A stretch of 64,000 bases of DNA from Paludibacter jiangxiensis (GCF_001618385.1 NZ_BDCR01000004.1:1051754-1115753); one strand, 5' to 3'; shown: positions 27,696-36,289, counted from the stretch's first letter. A program made the numbers and translations. The notes: generated by a model from the sequence alone, not told the origin.

Positions 27696-29058
27696 CGAAA
27701 AGATTTCATCCCTTGAGCTGATATCGGCTATTTCGGAGCAGAGCGGCACGACCAAAAAGGTAGCCACTGCTTTCATGCGACAGTTGTCTGAAACTGTTGA
27801 AGAAGCTTTGTTGCGCGACGGCATTGTAAAGATCAAAGGCTTTGGAACATATAAAATTACCTGGAACGAAAGCCGTTCAAGTATCAATGTGAATACCGGC
27901 GAACGTTACGAAATTGCAGGGCACAATAAATTAACGTTCACTCCTGACGATGAAGTATCGGACATAGTGAACCGTCCTTATGCTCATCTGGAACCGATGG
28001 ATCTGGATGGAAATTTTACCGAAAAAGCAGCCGAACTGCCGGAAGAAGATCCGCACATGAAGCGCTTTTCCGAACAGGCATCAGAAATCGTCAACCTGAT
28101 TGCCGACATGCAGGCCTTCAAGCCAAAAAAGAAAGCAAAACCAGAGCCCGTTCAGGAACCACAATCCATTGAACCGGCAGCTGAAATTATAGCTACACCT
28201 GCAATTGAACCGGAACCTATAAAAGAAGAAGAACCTCAACCGGCCGCCTCTACAGAAGCTGACGTTGTCTCTGAGCCTGTAGCTACAACTACCGAGAAAA
28301 TCGAAGAGCCGCTTCAGCCGGCACCAGAGGCACGTAAATCCGAAACAATAATTCAGGAAACACCGAAACAGAAAGAACCTGAGCCAACAATTCCTTCTGC
28401 AACTGTAACCGAAGTCGTTGCAAAAGAAGCCGAAAACCATCGCGAACCGGTGGCATCTTCTATTGAAACAGAAGCAAAATTGATAGAACAAATGGCTTCT
28501 CAGCCCGAGAAAAGAAGTTTTAAATGGTTATACATTAGCCTGGCAATCATAATTTTACTTTCAGGAGTCGCTTTTGCATTTTACTATTATTATCCTGCAT
28601 TGTTTCCGCAACAACCGGTTCAAAAAGCAGTTGTTGTAAAAAACGCCGTTAAACCTCAACCTACGGTTCAGACTCCGGTAAACAGCCCAAACGATTCTGT
28701 GGAAAAGCCAAAGGCAAAACCTGTACATGAAAGCGTGAAAGAAAAGGCCCCGGATCCCGCTCCTGCTCCACCTAAAGATGTGTTTGAAACACCACGGGTG
28801 TATAAGGAATTTATCACAACCGAAACAACTTCTGAAGGAACATGGCTAACCATGTTATCGTTGAAATATTACGGGCACAAGCTATTCTGGGTTTATATTT
28901 ACGAAGCCAACAAAGACAAGATACACAATCCCGGAGTTTTGCCTCCGGGCACAAAACTGAAAATCCCCAAACTTGATCCGAGACTAATCGACAAACATAA
29001 CGGACGTTGTTTCCGACAAGCAAGCGAATTACAAACATTGTACACCACAAAGCAGTGA
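27688..29058 (+). CDS. HU-domain/transmembrane/LysM-like fusion protein
   Basis: This 456-residue protein has three parts. Residues 1-95 are an HU-like DNA-binding domain ('LELISAISEQSG', 'GIVKIKGFGTYKI', 'NVNTGERYEI'). Residues about 140-275 are a Pro/Glu/Ala-rich, probably disordered linker. One membrane helix lies at about 278-299 ('WLYISLAIIILLSGVAFAF'). A second Pro-rich linker leads to a LysM-like C-terminal domain (about 375-430, 'GTWLTMLSLKYYGHKLFWVY' and 'PPGTKLKIPK'). The topology puts HU in the cytoplasm and LysM in the periplasm, so it could tie chromosome DNA to peptidoglycan. It overlaps the HU gene by 8 bp and lies close to ftsK. Confidence 0.85.
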   Translation: MSNEKISSLELISAISEQSGTTKKVATAFMRQLSETVEEALLRDGIVKIKGFGTYKITWNESRSSINVNTGERYEIAGHNKLTFTPDDEVSDIVNRPYAHLEPMDLDGNFTEKAAELPEEDPHMKRFSEQASEIVNLIADMQAFKPKKKAKPEPVQEPQSIEPAAEIIATPAIEPEPIKEEEPQPAASTEADVVSEPVATTTEKIEEPLQPAPEARKSETIIQETPKQKEPEPTIPSATVTEVVAKEAENHREPVASSIETEAKLIEQMASQPEKRSFKWLYISLAIIILLSGVAFAFYYYYPALFPQQPVQKAVVVKNAVKPQPTVQTPVNSPNDSVEKPKAKPVHESVKEKAPDPAPAPPKDVFETPRVYKEFITTETTSEGTWLTMLSLKYYGHKLFWVYIYEANKDKIHNPGVLPPGTKLKIPKLDPRLIDKHNGRCFRQASELQTLYTTKQ

Positions 29059-29065
29059 TTCATTT

Positions 29066-29866
29066 ATGGAACCTAAAACATCATTAATCATCTCCACCTA
29101 CAATAATACGGAAGCTCTGGCGTTACTGCTCAAGAGCGTGCGACTGCAGTCCGTTTTACCGGAAGAGGTAATTGTGGCTGATGACGGTTCCGGAGAAGCG
29201 ACCAAAGAGCTCATTCTCAAAGAAGAGATTCTGTTTCCGGTTCCTTTGATACATGTATGGCAACCCGACGAAGGATTCCGTTTAGCACATATCCGCAACA
29301 AAGCGGTCGCTCTGGCAAAATACGATTACCTGATTTCTATCGACGGAGATATCATTTTGCATCAACATTTCGTGAGAGATCATAAGGCATTTGCTGAAAA
29401 AGGATGCTTTATACAGGGAGGGCGCGTTATTCTGTTCGAGGCAGCCTCTAAAAAGATTCTCAGAAACGGAGACACCCATGTATCTTATTTTAATCCGGCC
29501 ATATACAACCGGCACAACACAATCTCGTCTCCTTTTCTGGCAAAGCTTTTTACTAAAATCAGAACTCAAAGCGTAAGAAGAATACGGGGTTGTAATGCAT
29601 CATTCTGGAAAGAAGATCTGATTAATGTAAATGGCTATAATGAATTATTTGTCGGTTGGGGCAGTGAAGACAAAGAGCTGGCCGTCCGTCTCTATAATTC
29701 AGGAATCAAACTCAAAGTCATAAAATTCGGAGCCGTCTGCTATCACCTCCATCACAAATTAAAGATCAACAACCGGAGGCTTGAACGGAATAATCAATTA
29801 CTAAAAGAGGCTCAGAAACAGAAAATTGTAAAATGCGATGAGGGTATCAGCAAATATTTATCCTGA
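29066..29866 (+). CDS. Glycosyltransferase family 2
   Basis: This 266-residue GT2 enzyme has a GT-A fold ('SLIISTYNNTEALALLL'), a metal-binding DxD motif in 'ISIDGDIIL' and a C-terminal galactosyltransferase-like segment ('GWGSEDKELAVRL') as in chondroitin-polymerase-type domains. There is no signal peptide or membrane helix. Acceptor and sugar are unknown; envelope polysaccharide or LPS core synthesis is likely. It starts 7 bp after the HU-LysM gene, suggesting one transcript. Confidence 0.88.
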   Translation: MEPKTSLIISTYNNTEALALLLKSVRLQSVLPEEVIVADDGSGEATKELILKEEILFPVPLIHVWQPDEGFRLAHIRNKAVALAKYDYLISIDGDIILHQHFVRDHKAFAEKGCFIQGGRVILFEAASKKILRNGDTHVSYFNPAIYNRHNTISSPFLAKLFTKIRTQSVRRIRGCNASFWKEDLINVNGYNELFVGWGSEDKELAVRLYNSGIKLKVIKFGAVCYHLHHKLKINNRRLERNNQLLKEAQKQKIVKCDEGISKYLS

Positions 29867-29885
29867 CCCAATTCCCTCACAGCAT

Positions 29886-29893
29886 TATTTTTG
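29886..29893 (+). promoter_or_regulatory. dxs promoter -7 element
   Basis: TATTTTTG fits TAnnTTTG and lies 21 bp before the dxs ATG, so the leader would be short. Confidence 0.45.
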
Positions 29894-29914
29894 TAACTAA
29901 TATTAGAAAGTCAC

Positions 29915-31825
29915 ATGTCGAAAAATATATATCCGCTACTTGACACCATAAATACACCCGATGATCTGAAGAAAATTCCAATAACTGAACTACCGAAAGT
30001 TTGTGAAGAACTGCGGAGCTTTATTATTGACGAATTGTCGGAACATCCGGGACACTTTGCTGCAAGTTTAGGTGTAGTGGAAATAACCGTAGCACTCCAT
30101 TACATCATGAAAACTCCCTACGACCGTATCGTATGGGATGTCGGGCATCAGGCCTACATACACAAAATCCTTACCGGCAGAAGAGCGCAATTTCACACCA
30201 ACCGGCAATACAAAGGCATCAGCGGTTTTCCGAAACCGGAAGAGAGCGAATACGATGCTTTCGGAGTCGGACATGCTTCCACTTCTATTTCTGCCGGACT
30301 GGGTATGTCTGTAGCTGCCAATCTCAAACAAGAAAAAGACCGCCATATCGTTGCCGTAATCGGAGACGGTTCAATGACAGGCGGATTAGCTTTCGAAGGA
30401 TTGAACAATGCCTCTATCAACCCGAATAACCTGCTTATTATACTCAACGACAACCAGATTGCCATTGATCCGATACGAGGCGGAATGCACCATTATCTGG
30501 TCAACATCACAACATCCAGGACGTACAATCAGGTACGATTCCGCTTGTCAAAACTATTTACCGATTTCAACATTCTGACTTCAGGTAAAAAGCGCAAGAT
30601 CACTCAAATAACGAATCAGATCAAAGCATCGTTTGCCCGCCAGAGTAATATCTTTGAGGGCATGAACATTCGCTATTTCGGCCCCGTGGATGGGCACGAC
30701 TGTATGAACCTTGCCCGAATTCTGAATGAGATTAAAGATTACAACGGCCCAAAGGTTTTGCATATTGTCACCAAGAAAGGGAAAGGCTATAAACCGGCAG
30801 AAGAATCGGCCACCGAATGGCATGCTCCCGGCAAGTTCAACAAAGAAACCGGAGAACGGATTATCAGCGATCCTTGCGGCCAACCATCACTTTATCAGGA
30901 TGTATTTGGCAAAACGTTATTGGAACTGGCTGAAAAAAACGACAAAATTGTGGGAGTAACCCCCGCCATGGTGAGTGGCTGTTCTCTCAATTTTCTGATG
31001 GAAAAGATGCCTCGACGTGCATTCGACGTGGGTATTGCTGAAGGACATGCCGTTACTTTTTCGGCCGGAATGGCTTCCGAAGGAATGATTCCGTTTTGCA
31101 ATATCTACTCTTCATTCATGCAGCGAGCCTACGACAATGTTATCCATGATGTAGCACTGCAAAAGCTGCCGGTGGTATTTTGTATTGACCGGGCCGGATT
31201 GGTTGGTCCCGATGGCGCCACCCACCATGGCATGTTTGATTTGGCATATTTCCGCTGTATTCCCAACTTAACCATTGCCGCACCTCTGAACGAGCTGGAA
31301 TTGCGCAACCTTATGTATACGGCACAGCTTCCCGGCAAAGGATCTTTTGTTATCCGGTATCCGAAAGGGAAAGGCGTTTTTTGCCATTGCGAGTGGGAAC
31401 AACCGTTCAACGAACTACCCGTAGGAAAGGGACGTTGCTTAAAACCAGGTAATGACTTCGCTGTTCTTTCGCTCGGATCCATTGGCAATACGGCAACTAA
31501 AGCCATTAAAATACTGGAAGAAGAAGGTTGGTCTGTGGCTCATTATGATATGCGCTTTCTAAAACCTATTGATGAGGAATTGCTGCACACTGTTGCAAAA
31601 AAATTCAACCGTATCGTCACCATTGAAGACGGCGTAATTAGCGGAGGATTTGGTAGTGCTGTACTGGAATTCCTGGCTGAAAACGGCTATCAGGCAAGCG
31701 TGAAACGCATTGGGCTTCCCGACCGGTTCATTGAACATGGAACGCCGGAAGAACTCTACCACGAAGTAGACCTTGACGTTAACGGCATAGCAAACTCTGT
31801 ACGTAAATTCCTTTCAAAACAATAA
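29915..31825 (+). CDS. dxs: 1-deoxy-D-xylulose-5-phosphate synthase
   Basis: This 636-residue TPP enzyme condenses pyruvate and glyceraldehyde-3-phosphate, the first step of the MEP isoprenoid pathway. The TPP-binding motif is '[17 protein letters not shown]', with '[15 protein letters not shown]' near residues 74-88. The transketolase pyrimidine domain has '[17 protein letters not shown]' and '[15 protein letters not shown]'. The C-terminal domain ends at residue 636. Length is normal. The DUF554 gene follows 15 bp later. Confidence 0.96.
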   Translation: MSKNIYPLLDTINTPDDLKKIPITELPKVCEELRSFIIDELSEHPGHFAASLGVVEITVALHYIMKTPYDRIVWDVGHQAYIHKILTGRRAQFHTNRQYKGISGFPKPEESEYDAFGVGHASTSISAGLGMSVAANLKQEKDRHIVAVIGDGSMTGGLAFEGLNNASINPNNLLIILNDNQIAIDPIRGGMHHYLVNITTSRTYNQVRFRLSKLFTDFNILTSGKKRKITQITNQIKASFARQSNIFEGMNIRYFGPVDGHDCMNLARILNEIKDYNGPKVLHIVTKKGKGYKPAEESATEWHAPGKFNKETGERIISDPCGQPSLYQDVFGKTLLELAEKNDKIVGVTPAMVSGCSLNFLMEKMPRRAFDVGIAEGHAVTFSAGMASEGMIPFCNIYSSFMQRAYDNVIHDVALQKLPVVFCIDRAGLVGPDGATHHGMFDLAYFRCIPNLTIAAPLNELELRNLMYTAQLPGKGSFVIRYPKGKGVFCHCEWEQPFNELPVGKGRCLKPGNDFAVLSLGSIGNTATKAIKILEEEGWSVAHYDMRFLKPIDEELLHTVAKKFNRIVTIEDGVISGGFGSAVLEFLAENGYQASVKRIGLPDRFIEHGTPEELYHEVDLDVNGIANSVRKFLSKQ

Positions 31826-31840
31826 ACCGTTTTCTGCTTT

Positions 31841-32527
31841 ATGATCGGCACAATAGTAAATACCGCAACCGTCCTTCTTGGAGGCACTTTGGGAGTTGTA
31901 TTCAAAAATCATATTTCAAAACGTTTTGCCGGTATTTTTTTTCAGGCAGTAGGTTTATTTACTCTTGTCCTCGGGATCAAAATGGTATTGGAAGGACACG
32001 AAATTCTTTTGATCATCTTTTCGCTGATCGCCGGTTCATTCGTCGGTGAGTGGCTAAAACTGGATAAACGCATTGAATATTTCGGCGACTGGTGTAAAAA
32101 ACGGCTTAAAGGCAATAACGAAAAGTTTAGCGAAGGCCTTATCACTTCATTTCTGTTGTTCTGTTCCGGTTCGATGACCATTCTGGGTTCTATCCAGGAA
32201 GGACTTGGACAAGGGCATGAATTGTTACTCACGAAAGCCTTAATGGATGGATTTTCCTCATTGATATTGGCCACCACCTTTGGAGCCGGTGTTGCAGTAA
32301 CAGCCATCCCGCTCTTTTTGTTCCAGGGAGGACTTACTTTGCTTGCCATGTTCTTTGGCGCAAACATCTCAATGACCATTATTACTGAACTGACGGCAGT
32401 GGGCGGAATCCTTTTAATTGGCATTGCTTTTTCCATTTTAGATATAAAAAAGGTAAAAGTAACCAATATGCTCCCGGCACTAATCTTCATTTGCCTCTTT
32501 GTATGGTGTAAAATTCATCTTTTCTGA
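31841..32527 (+). CDS. DUF554 family integral membrane protein
   Basis: This 228-residue protein has about seven membrane helices and Gly-rich helix ends ('GTIVNTATVLLGGTLGVVF', 'FLLFCSGSMTILGSIQEGLG'), matching the DUF554 (YdfK/YqgA) family. Function is not established; a transporter-like role is suggested by its topology. It sits 15 bp after dxs in the same direction. It is the last chromosomal gene before the tRNA and the integrated element. Confidence 0.85.
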   Translation: MIGTIVNTATVLLGGTLGVVFKNHISKRFAGIFFQAVGLFTLVLGIKMVLEGHEILLIIFSLIAGSFVGEWLKLDKRIEYFGDWCKKRLKGNNEKFSEGLITSFLLFCSGSMTILGSIQEGLGQGHELLLTKALMDGFSSLILATTFGAGVAVTAIPLFLFQGGLTLLAMFFGANISMTIITELTAVGGILLIGIAFSILDIKKVKVTNMLPALIFICLFVWCKIHLF

Positions 32528-32620
32528 TGAGTCGACAAAAAAAGTAGAATTCTACATTATTCAGAAACAAAAGGTTAAAACAACAAACAAAAAAAACAGT
32601 CATTTTTTTCGCCGCAGCAC

Positions 32621-32650
32621 TTGCAGATTCCAAAAATTGTCGTACCTTTG
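32621..32650 (+). promoter_or_regulatory. tRNA-Asp promoter
   Basis: TTG at 32621-32623 and TACCTTTG at 32643-32650 are 19 bp apart, the Bacteroidota consensus. The start would be near 32657, 30 nt before the mature tRNA. Confidence 0.7.
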
Positions 32651-32686
32651 CAGGGCAATTGAGAGCAATAGCAATAACAACAAAAT

Positions 32687-32760
32687 GGTGTGGTAGTTCA
32701 GCTGGTTAGAATACCTGCCTGTCACGCAGGGGGTCGCGGGTTCGAGTCCCGTCCATACCG
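32687..32760 (+). tRNA. tRNA-Asp (anticodon GUC)
   Basis: A full cloverleaf is visible. The acceptor GGTGTGG pairs with CCATACC (32753-32759) with one G-U. The anticodon stem is CCTGC/GCAGG (32714-32718/32726-32730), the loop is ctGTCac and the anticodon is at 32721-32723. The T arm contains 'gcgggttcgagtcccgt'. The discriminator G at 32760 is followed by CAA, not CCA, because the integrated element has replaced the downstream bases; the displaced right-hand copy at 43551 continues as GCCA. Confidence 0.96.
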
Positions 32761-32761
32761 C
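32747..32761. other. Attachment site, left copy (in tRNA-Asp)
   Basis: The 15-bp core TCCCGTCCATACCGC forms the end of the T arm and acceptor stem of tRNA-Asp. The same 15 bp recur at 43538-43552. Integration at a tRNA 3' end is the common habit of tyrosine integrases. Confidence 0.88.
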
Positions 32762-32790
32762 AAAAGAGCCTTTTTAAGGCTCTTTTTTTT
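32762..32790 (+). terminator. tRNA terminator supplied by the element
   Basis: AAAAGAGCCTT (32762-32772) pairs perfectly with AAGGCTCTTTT (32776-32786) around a TTT loop, and more T residues follow. It directly abuts the attachment core and substitutes for the original tRNA terminator now at 43563-43595. Confidence 0.85.
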
Positions 32791-32875
32791 TGCCTAAACC
32801 CAAATTCAAATACTGAATATCAGCAACTTACAAACACTTAGGCAAAATTTACATACTCACAGATAACCAGAAAAA

Positions 32876-32894
32876 TTGTACCGGTTTTGTACCG
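32876..32894. promoter_or_regulatory. Possible integrase arm-type sites, left end
   Basis: TTGTACCG occurs at 32876-32883 and 32887-32894 (11-bp step), followed by 'gatacccaca' at 32901. The right end has TTGTACCG at 43481-43488 followed by 'gataccaca'. Repeats at both ends of an integrated element fit arm-type integrase or excisionase sites. Confidence 0.4.
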
Positions 32895-32945
32895 CTTTTT
32901 GATACCCACATTTGTTTTTTGAAAAAAATATACTTTACTTTGCAG

Positions 32946-32979
32946 AACCTTTTTTTAATGTTTTGCAGATTAGAGTATG
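32946..32979 (+). repeat. 34-bp leader repeat, copy 1 (ends in integrase ATG)
   Basis: AACC, seven T, 'aatgttttgcagat', then 'tagagtatg'. The final ATG is the integrase start codon. Near-identical copies lie at 38407-38439 and 38520-38553 and a shortened one at 35463-35490. It may be a shared promoter with a very short leader, a regulator-binding site or a recombination remnant. Confidence 0.75.
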
Positions 32980-34143
32980 GAAAAAATGATTTTGACGGTT
33001 ATTTATAACCGCAAAGGTCAGTTGTCCAAAAACGGCACGGCCTTAATTCAAGTACGCACGTACTTAAACGGATGCTCAAAGTATTTCGGTACTGGTATTA
33101 AAATTACCCCCGACCAATGGGATAAAAAGCACTCCAAAGTAAAAAACCACACCAACGCTTTACGGCTCAATAAACAAATTTCTGATTTCCTCACGAAATT
33201 AGAAGATATTGAACTAACCCGCCGTAACGCAAAAAAGCCTTTTACACTCGACATTTTGAGCGAAGCGATAACCGGAAACCGCCCGGAGAGTTTCACCCAA
33301 TTTATGGAAATGGAGATAAAAGCCGACCGCACAGCCGCCCCGGCTACAAAGGTAATGCAAACAACCACTTTCAACGCCCTTTGTGAGTTCCGAAAATCAA
33401 TAACCTTTGACGAATTGACATTTGAACTTATGAGCGATTTTGAGCGTTATTTGCTCGGAAAGAAACTGCACGTAAACACGGTACACAAGTATTTTCGGCA
33501 CATTCGCAAATTTGTAAACCTTGCCATAAACAAGGATTATTTAGAACTGAATAAATACCCGTTCCGAAAATTCAAGCTAAAAAGCGAAACAACCGAACGG
33601 GAATACCTCACCCCGGAAGAATTGCAGGCAATCGAGAACCTGACATTTACCACCGAAAACGCCCATCTTGAAAAGATACGGGACATGTTTATATTTTCAT
33701 GTTATTGCGGTTTGCGGTTTTCCGACATTTCGGCACTAAACAAGGATAATGTACACACCATAGACGGGGAAACATGGCTAATCCTGAAAATGCAGAAAAC
33801 CAGCGAACCGATAAGGATACCGCTTTACATGCTGTTTGCCGGGCGTGGCGTGGAGATATTGAACCGCTACACCCTACCCGACCGGAAATACTTCTTTGAT
33901 GCCTACACCAACCAATATGTAAACCGGAGCTTAAAAGACATTGCCTCATTGGCAAAGATAAAAAAGTGCGTTACATTCCACACCGCCCGGCACACACAGG
34001 CAACATATCTGCTTTACAAAGGCGTAAGCATTACCAGCGTGCAAAAGCTGTTAGGGCACAAAAAACTACAAACGACACAAATTTACAGCAAGGTGATGGA
34101 TAAAACCCTGCTCAACGAACTGCAAACGGTTAATTTTGGGTAA
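32977..34143 (+). CDS. int: Tyrosine recombinase / integrase
   Basis: This 388-residue phage-type integrase has an N-terminal arm-binding domain (about residues 5-60), a SAM-like core-binding domain (about 105-195) and a catalytic domain (about 205-385). Catalytic residues visible are R247 ('CGLRFSDISAL'), H335 and R338 ('FHTARHTQ'), H361 ('LLGHKKLQTT') and the nucleophile Y370 ('QIYSKVMD'). It is the first gene of the element and starts within the 34-bp repeat. It should integrate and excise the element at tRNA-Asp. Confidence 0.95.
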   Translation: MEKMILTVIYNRKGQLSKNGTALIQVRTYLNGCSKYFGTGIKITPDQWDKKHSKVKNHTNALRLNKQISDFLTKLEDIELTRRNAKKPFTLDILSEAITGNRPESFTQFMEMEIKADRTAAPATKVMQTTTFNALCEFRKSITFDELTFELMSDFERYLLGKKLHVNTVHKYFRHIRKFVNLAINKDYLELNKYPFRKFKLKSETTEREYLTPEELQAIENLTFTTENAHLEKIRDMFIFSCYCGLRFSDISALNKDNVHTIDGETWLILKMQKTSEPIRIPLYMLFAGRGVEILNRYTLPDRKYFFDAYTNQYVNRSLKDIASLAKIKKCVTFHTARHTQATYLLYKGVSITSVQKLLGHKKLQTTQIYSKVMDKTLLNELQTVNFG

Positions 34144-34151
34144 CAAAATTG

Positions 34152-34159
34152 TATCTTTG
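34152..34159 (+). promoter_or_regulatory. Promoter -7 element after int
   Basis: TATCTTTG, followed by C, fits TAnnTTTG. It lies 8 bp after the integrase stop and 78 bp before the next gene. Confidence 0.5.
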
Positions 34160-34237
34160 CAGGGAATCAGATTTTAACACACCATCAGAAACGACAGGAA
34201 AACTGATACAGTTTGTAAATAACTAAAAAACTGGCAT

Positions 34238-35062
34238 ATGGGAAAGATAACGGTAAGGCATTATTTGAATACTAAATTAAAACCCGAGGTTTGTAATGAC
34301 AATTATATTTGTTTCCCTATTTACTTGACTATCACAGTAAATAGTAAAAACATAAAGAGAAAAAGCCACATAACAGAATTTGTGTCTGCAAAGGAACTGG
34401 AAAATGATTTTGTAGATATGCCGCAAATAAAAACACACTTAGACTATGAAGCGGATTTGATAACAAGAATTATAAGGCTATACATTTCAGACATAGACAA
34501 TAGAGCCATAAAAAATAATCTGGTGTCATTTTTCGATCTAAAAGGATATAACAGCAAGGACAATTTTATAAACCTACTAAATGCCTATATTGATTTTTAT
34601 AGTCATTCCATTTATGAAGCTGTTTACAATCAATGTAGTAGTAAGATAGAAAACGAGGTTTTTGAAAGGCTAAAAACAGTATTTAATTTTGCAGATAAGA
34701 CAGAGGCTCAAAGATTTTTTAGCTATCAGAATCCAATAGAGGAAGCGGATTTTATCTACAAGAATTTAAGCCGGGAAAGTATAGAATATCTTGTGTTGCG
34801 GGAAAGATTAAAAAGCTTTTTAGCTACATATGCCAATAAAACAGGGTACGACATTCCATTAATAGACTGGAAAGAAAATCTAATACAAGGCGAATTAAAA
34901 GCATTTTTAGAAACGTATAGACGAAAATCGGAATATTACATAAAAGATGGATTTTCAATTGATAAAGCCCTAATAGAAAAATACATATCAATAATAGACA
35001 ATATTGTAAACGCAGATGATTACATACAAATAGCAAAAAGCAGACGAACAACAGATTTCTAA
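34238..35062 (+). CDS. Hypothetical protein with integrase-like N-terminus
   Basis: I do not recognise the family of this 274-residue protein. Residues 1-50 ('VRHYLNTKLKPEV', 'FPIYLTITVNSKNIKRK', 'FVSAKELEND') resemble the N-terminal arm-binding domain of Bacteroidota integrases. The rest is helical, very Ile/Asn/Lys-rich and lacks the R-H-x-x-R-H-Y catalytic residues. It may be an integrase-derived DNA-binding accessory factor. The DNA is markedly A+T-rich compared with int. A strong terminator follows. Confidence 0.7.
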   Translation: MGKITVRHYLNTKLKPEVCNDNYICFPIYLTITVNSKNIKRKSHITEFVSAKELENDFVDMPQIKTHLDYEADLITRIIRLYISDIDNRAIKNNLVSFFDLKGYNSKDNFINLLNAYIDFYSHSIYEAVYNQCSSKIENEVFERLKTVFNFADKTEAQRFFSYQNPIEEADFIYKNLSRESIEYLVLRERLKSFLATYANKTGYDIPLIDWKENLIQGELKAFLETYRRKSEYYIKDGFSIDKALIEKYISIIDNIVNADDYIQIAKSRRTTDF

Positions 35063-35087
35063 TAAATACAAAGATATACAGCTAAAA

Positions 35088-35120
35088 AACAGGAACTTGA
35101 AAAAATTCCTGTTTTTTTTA
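35088..35120 (+). terminator. Intrinsic terminator
   Basis: AACAGGAA (35088-35095) pairs with TTCCTGTT (35106-35113) and a run of T follows. It begins 25 bp after the preceding stop codon. Confidence 0.85.
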
Positions 35121-35124
35121 TTCA

Positions 35125-35173
35125 AAAAATTGGAATAATAATTGGGTTATTCCAATTTTTGTATATAGATTTG
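35125..35173 (+). promoter_or_regulatory. 14-bp inverted repeat overlapping a promoter (putative operator)
   Basis: AAAAATTGGAATAA (35125-35138) and TTATTCCAATTTTT (35147-35160) are perfect complements around an 8-bp spacer. TAGATTTG at 35166-35173 is a consensus -7 box, and TTG at 35142-35144 in the spacer is a fitting -33 (21-bp gap). A protein binding the repeat would block this promoter. The HTH gene at 35215 is the obvious candidate for autoregulation. Confidence 0.6.
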
Positions 35174-35214
35174 CAAAGTCATTTCAAAACTCGAAACACT
35201 AAAAATATAAACCT

Positions 35215-35439
35215 ATGAACGAACGATTAAAGCAAGTAAAGGAACTGCTTCCACATGGAGGCATGAAAGTAATAGCCCAAAAGGCTAACGTATCAATCCC
35301 GACAGTTTGCAGGGTGTTAAACGGGTTCCCCAGCCCACAAATGGAACGCATTGTAACGTGTACCGCCGAATATTTAGCGGAGGTAAAGGAGAAAGAAAAG
35401 AACATCAACGCAGTGTTAGAAAAGGCGTTGCAATCATAA
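35215..35439 (+). CDS. Small HTH transcriptional regulator
   Basis: This 74-residue protein is almost entirely one helix-turn-helix ('GMKVIAQKANVSIPTVCRVLNG', split here as 'GMKVIAQKANVS' and 'IPTVCRVLNG', residues 16-37), similar to LacI- or Cro-type HTH, plus a charged helical tail. It follows a promoter with a 14-bp inverted repeat, so it is a likely element repressor or Cro-like switch protein. It heads a run of small genes extending to the excisionase-like HTH gene. Confidence 0.75.
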   Translation: MNERLKQVKELLPHGGMKVIAQKANVSIPTVCRVLNGFPSPQMERIVTCTAEYLAEVKEKEKNINAVLEKALQS

Positions 35440-35480
35440 GAGATAAAGAACTAATTATTAACAACCTATTTTTTAATGTT

Positions 35481-35699
35481 ATGGTAAGAGTAGAAAACAA
35501 CAAACTGATTATCGAGGTAGACACAGACGTACCCGCAGAAACTTTGCAGGATTGGAAAACGTCAATCATGCAAGCATTGAAGTTTTTTAAGTACGATGAA
35601 ATAAGCGGAGACTGTGTAATATGTGATTTGCTGGATATTTTGAATAATATATCAGCCACACCGGAACAAATGGGAAAAATATTAGGTATAACCAAATAA
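35481..35699 (+). CDS. Small hypothetical protein, paralogue A
   Basis: This 72-residue protein starts at the ATG at 35481, which lies in a shortened copy of the 34-bp leader repeat. The pattern 'MVRVENNKLIIEVDTD' then 'WKTSIMQALKFF' is shared with the next gene ('MIRIKDNTIIIEHNDN', 'WKTAIIDAIQFL'). So the two are tandem duplicates. I see no catalytic motif and the function is unknown. Confidence 0.65.
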   Translation: MVRVENNKLIIEVDTDVPAETLQDWKTSIMQALKFFKYDEISGDCVICDLLDILNNISATPEQMGKILGITK

Positions 35700-35710
35700 C
35701 GGCCAGTTAC

Positions 35711-35920
35711 ATGATACGAATTAAAGACAACACGATAATCATAGAGCACAACGACAATTCCGCTATTGAAACTATAATAGCATGGAAAACTGCTATTATA
35801 GATGCAATACAATTTTTGCCGGATGATACAGATCGGGAAACGTACTTTTATTTAGCGCAAATATTGCAAGTATTAGAACCTGATGTTATACAGTTATCAA
35901 AAGCACTCAAAACCAAATAA
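35711..35920 (+). CDS. Small hypothetical protein, paralogue B
   Basis: This 69-residue protein is homologous to the preceding gene by eye: same N-terminal strand, the W-K-T/S helix and a helical end. It is acidic to neutral with no export signal. The gaps to its neighbours are 11 bp on both sides, consistent with one operon. Function unknown; small duplicated cytoplasmic proteins in such elements are often anti-host or regulatory factors, which is only a guess here. Confidence 0.65.
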   Translation: MIRIKDNTIIIEHNDNSAIETIIAWKTAIIDAIQFLPDDTDRETYFYLAQILQVLEPDVIQLSKALKTK

Positions 35921-35931
35921 ATCTTTGATAT

Positions 35932-36207
35932 ATGGAAACTCAACCGATTGCAGTTATCACAGTTCCTCAAACCGAATGGCAGGAAATGTTAGCCGTTGTA
36001 AAGGATACCCGGGATAAGGTTTTAGCATTAGCCGCCCCCGAAAAAAAGGAACTGCTAACCCCAAAGGAGGTTTGCGGGATTTTAAAAATAGGGCGGTCTA
36101 CATTTGAGAGAATGAAAAACGCCGGAACAATCCAGATAACCAAAATTGAGGGCAAAAAGATGGTGTACGTGAAGCGTGCAGACATTGAAAACATGCTAAC
36201 AGCATAG
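35932..36207 (+). CDS. Excisionase-like HTH protein (HTH_17 type)
   Basis: Residues 40-90 of this 91-residue protein form a MerR/excisionase-type winged helix ('LLTPKEVCGILKIGRSTFER', 'KIEGKKMVYVKRADIENML'). Such proteins bend DNA at attachment sites or regulate neighbouring genes. The N-terminal third is a helical extension. In an element with a tyrosine integrase it is the best candidate for Xis. Confidence 0.75.
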   Translation: METQPIAVITVPQTEWQEMLAVVKDTRDKVLALAAPEKKELLTPKEVCGILKIGRSTFERMKNAGTIQITKIEGKKMVYVKRADIENMLTA

Positions 36208-36218
36208 CACACAACAAA

Positions 36219-36289
36219 CGCCCCGGATAGTCATACACTCTCACCGTATTGGGTATTGTCCACCCTATAACGATAGGCTTACCGGGGCG
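36219..36289. repeat. Long inverted repeat between genes
   Basis: CGCCCCGG (36219-36226) and CCGGGGCG (36282-36289) are perfect complements enclosing 55 bp, with an inner GGGT/ACCC stem (36251-36254/36262-36265 region). The right shoulder carries ATAACGATAGGC, which recurs exactly in the tandem repeats near 42926. A replication origin, operator or terminator are all possible. Confidence 0.6.
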
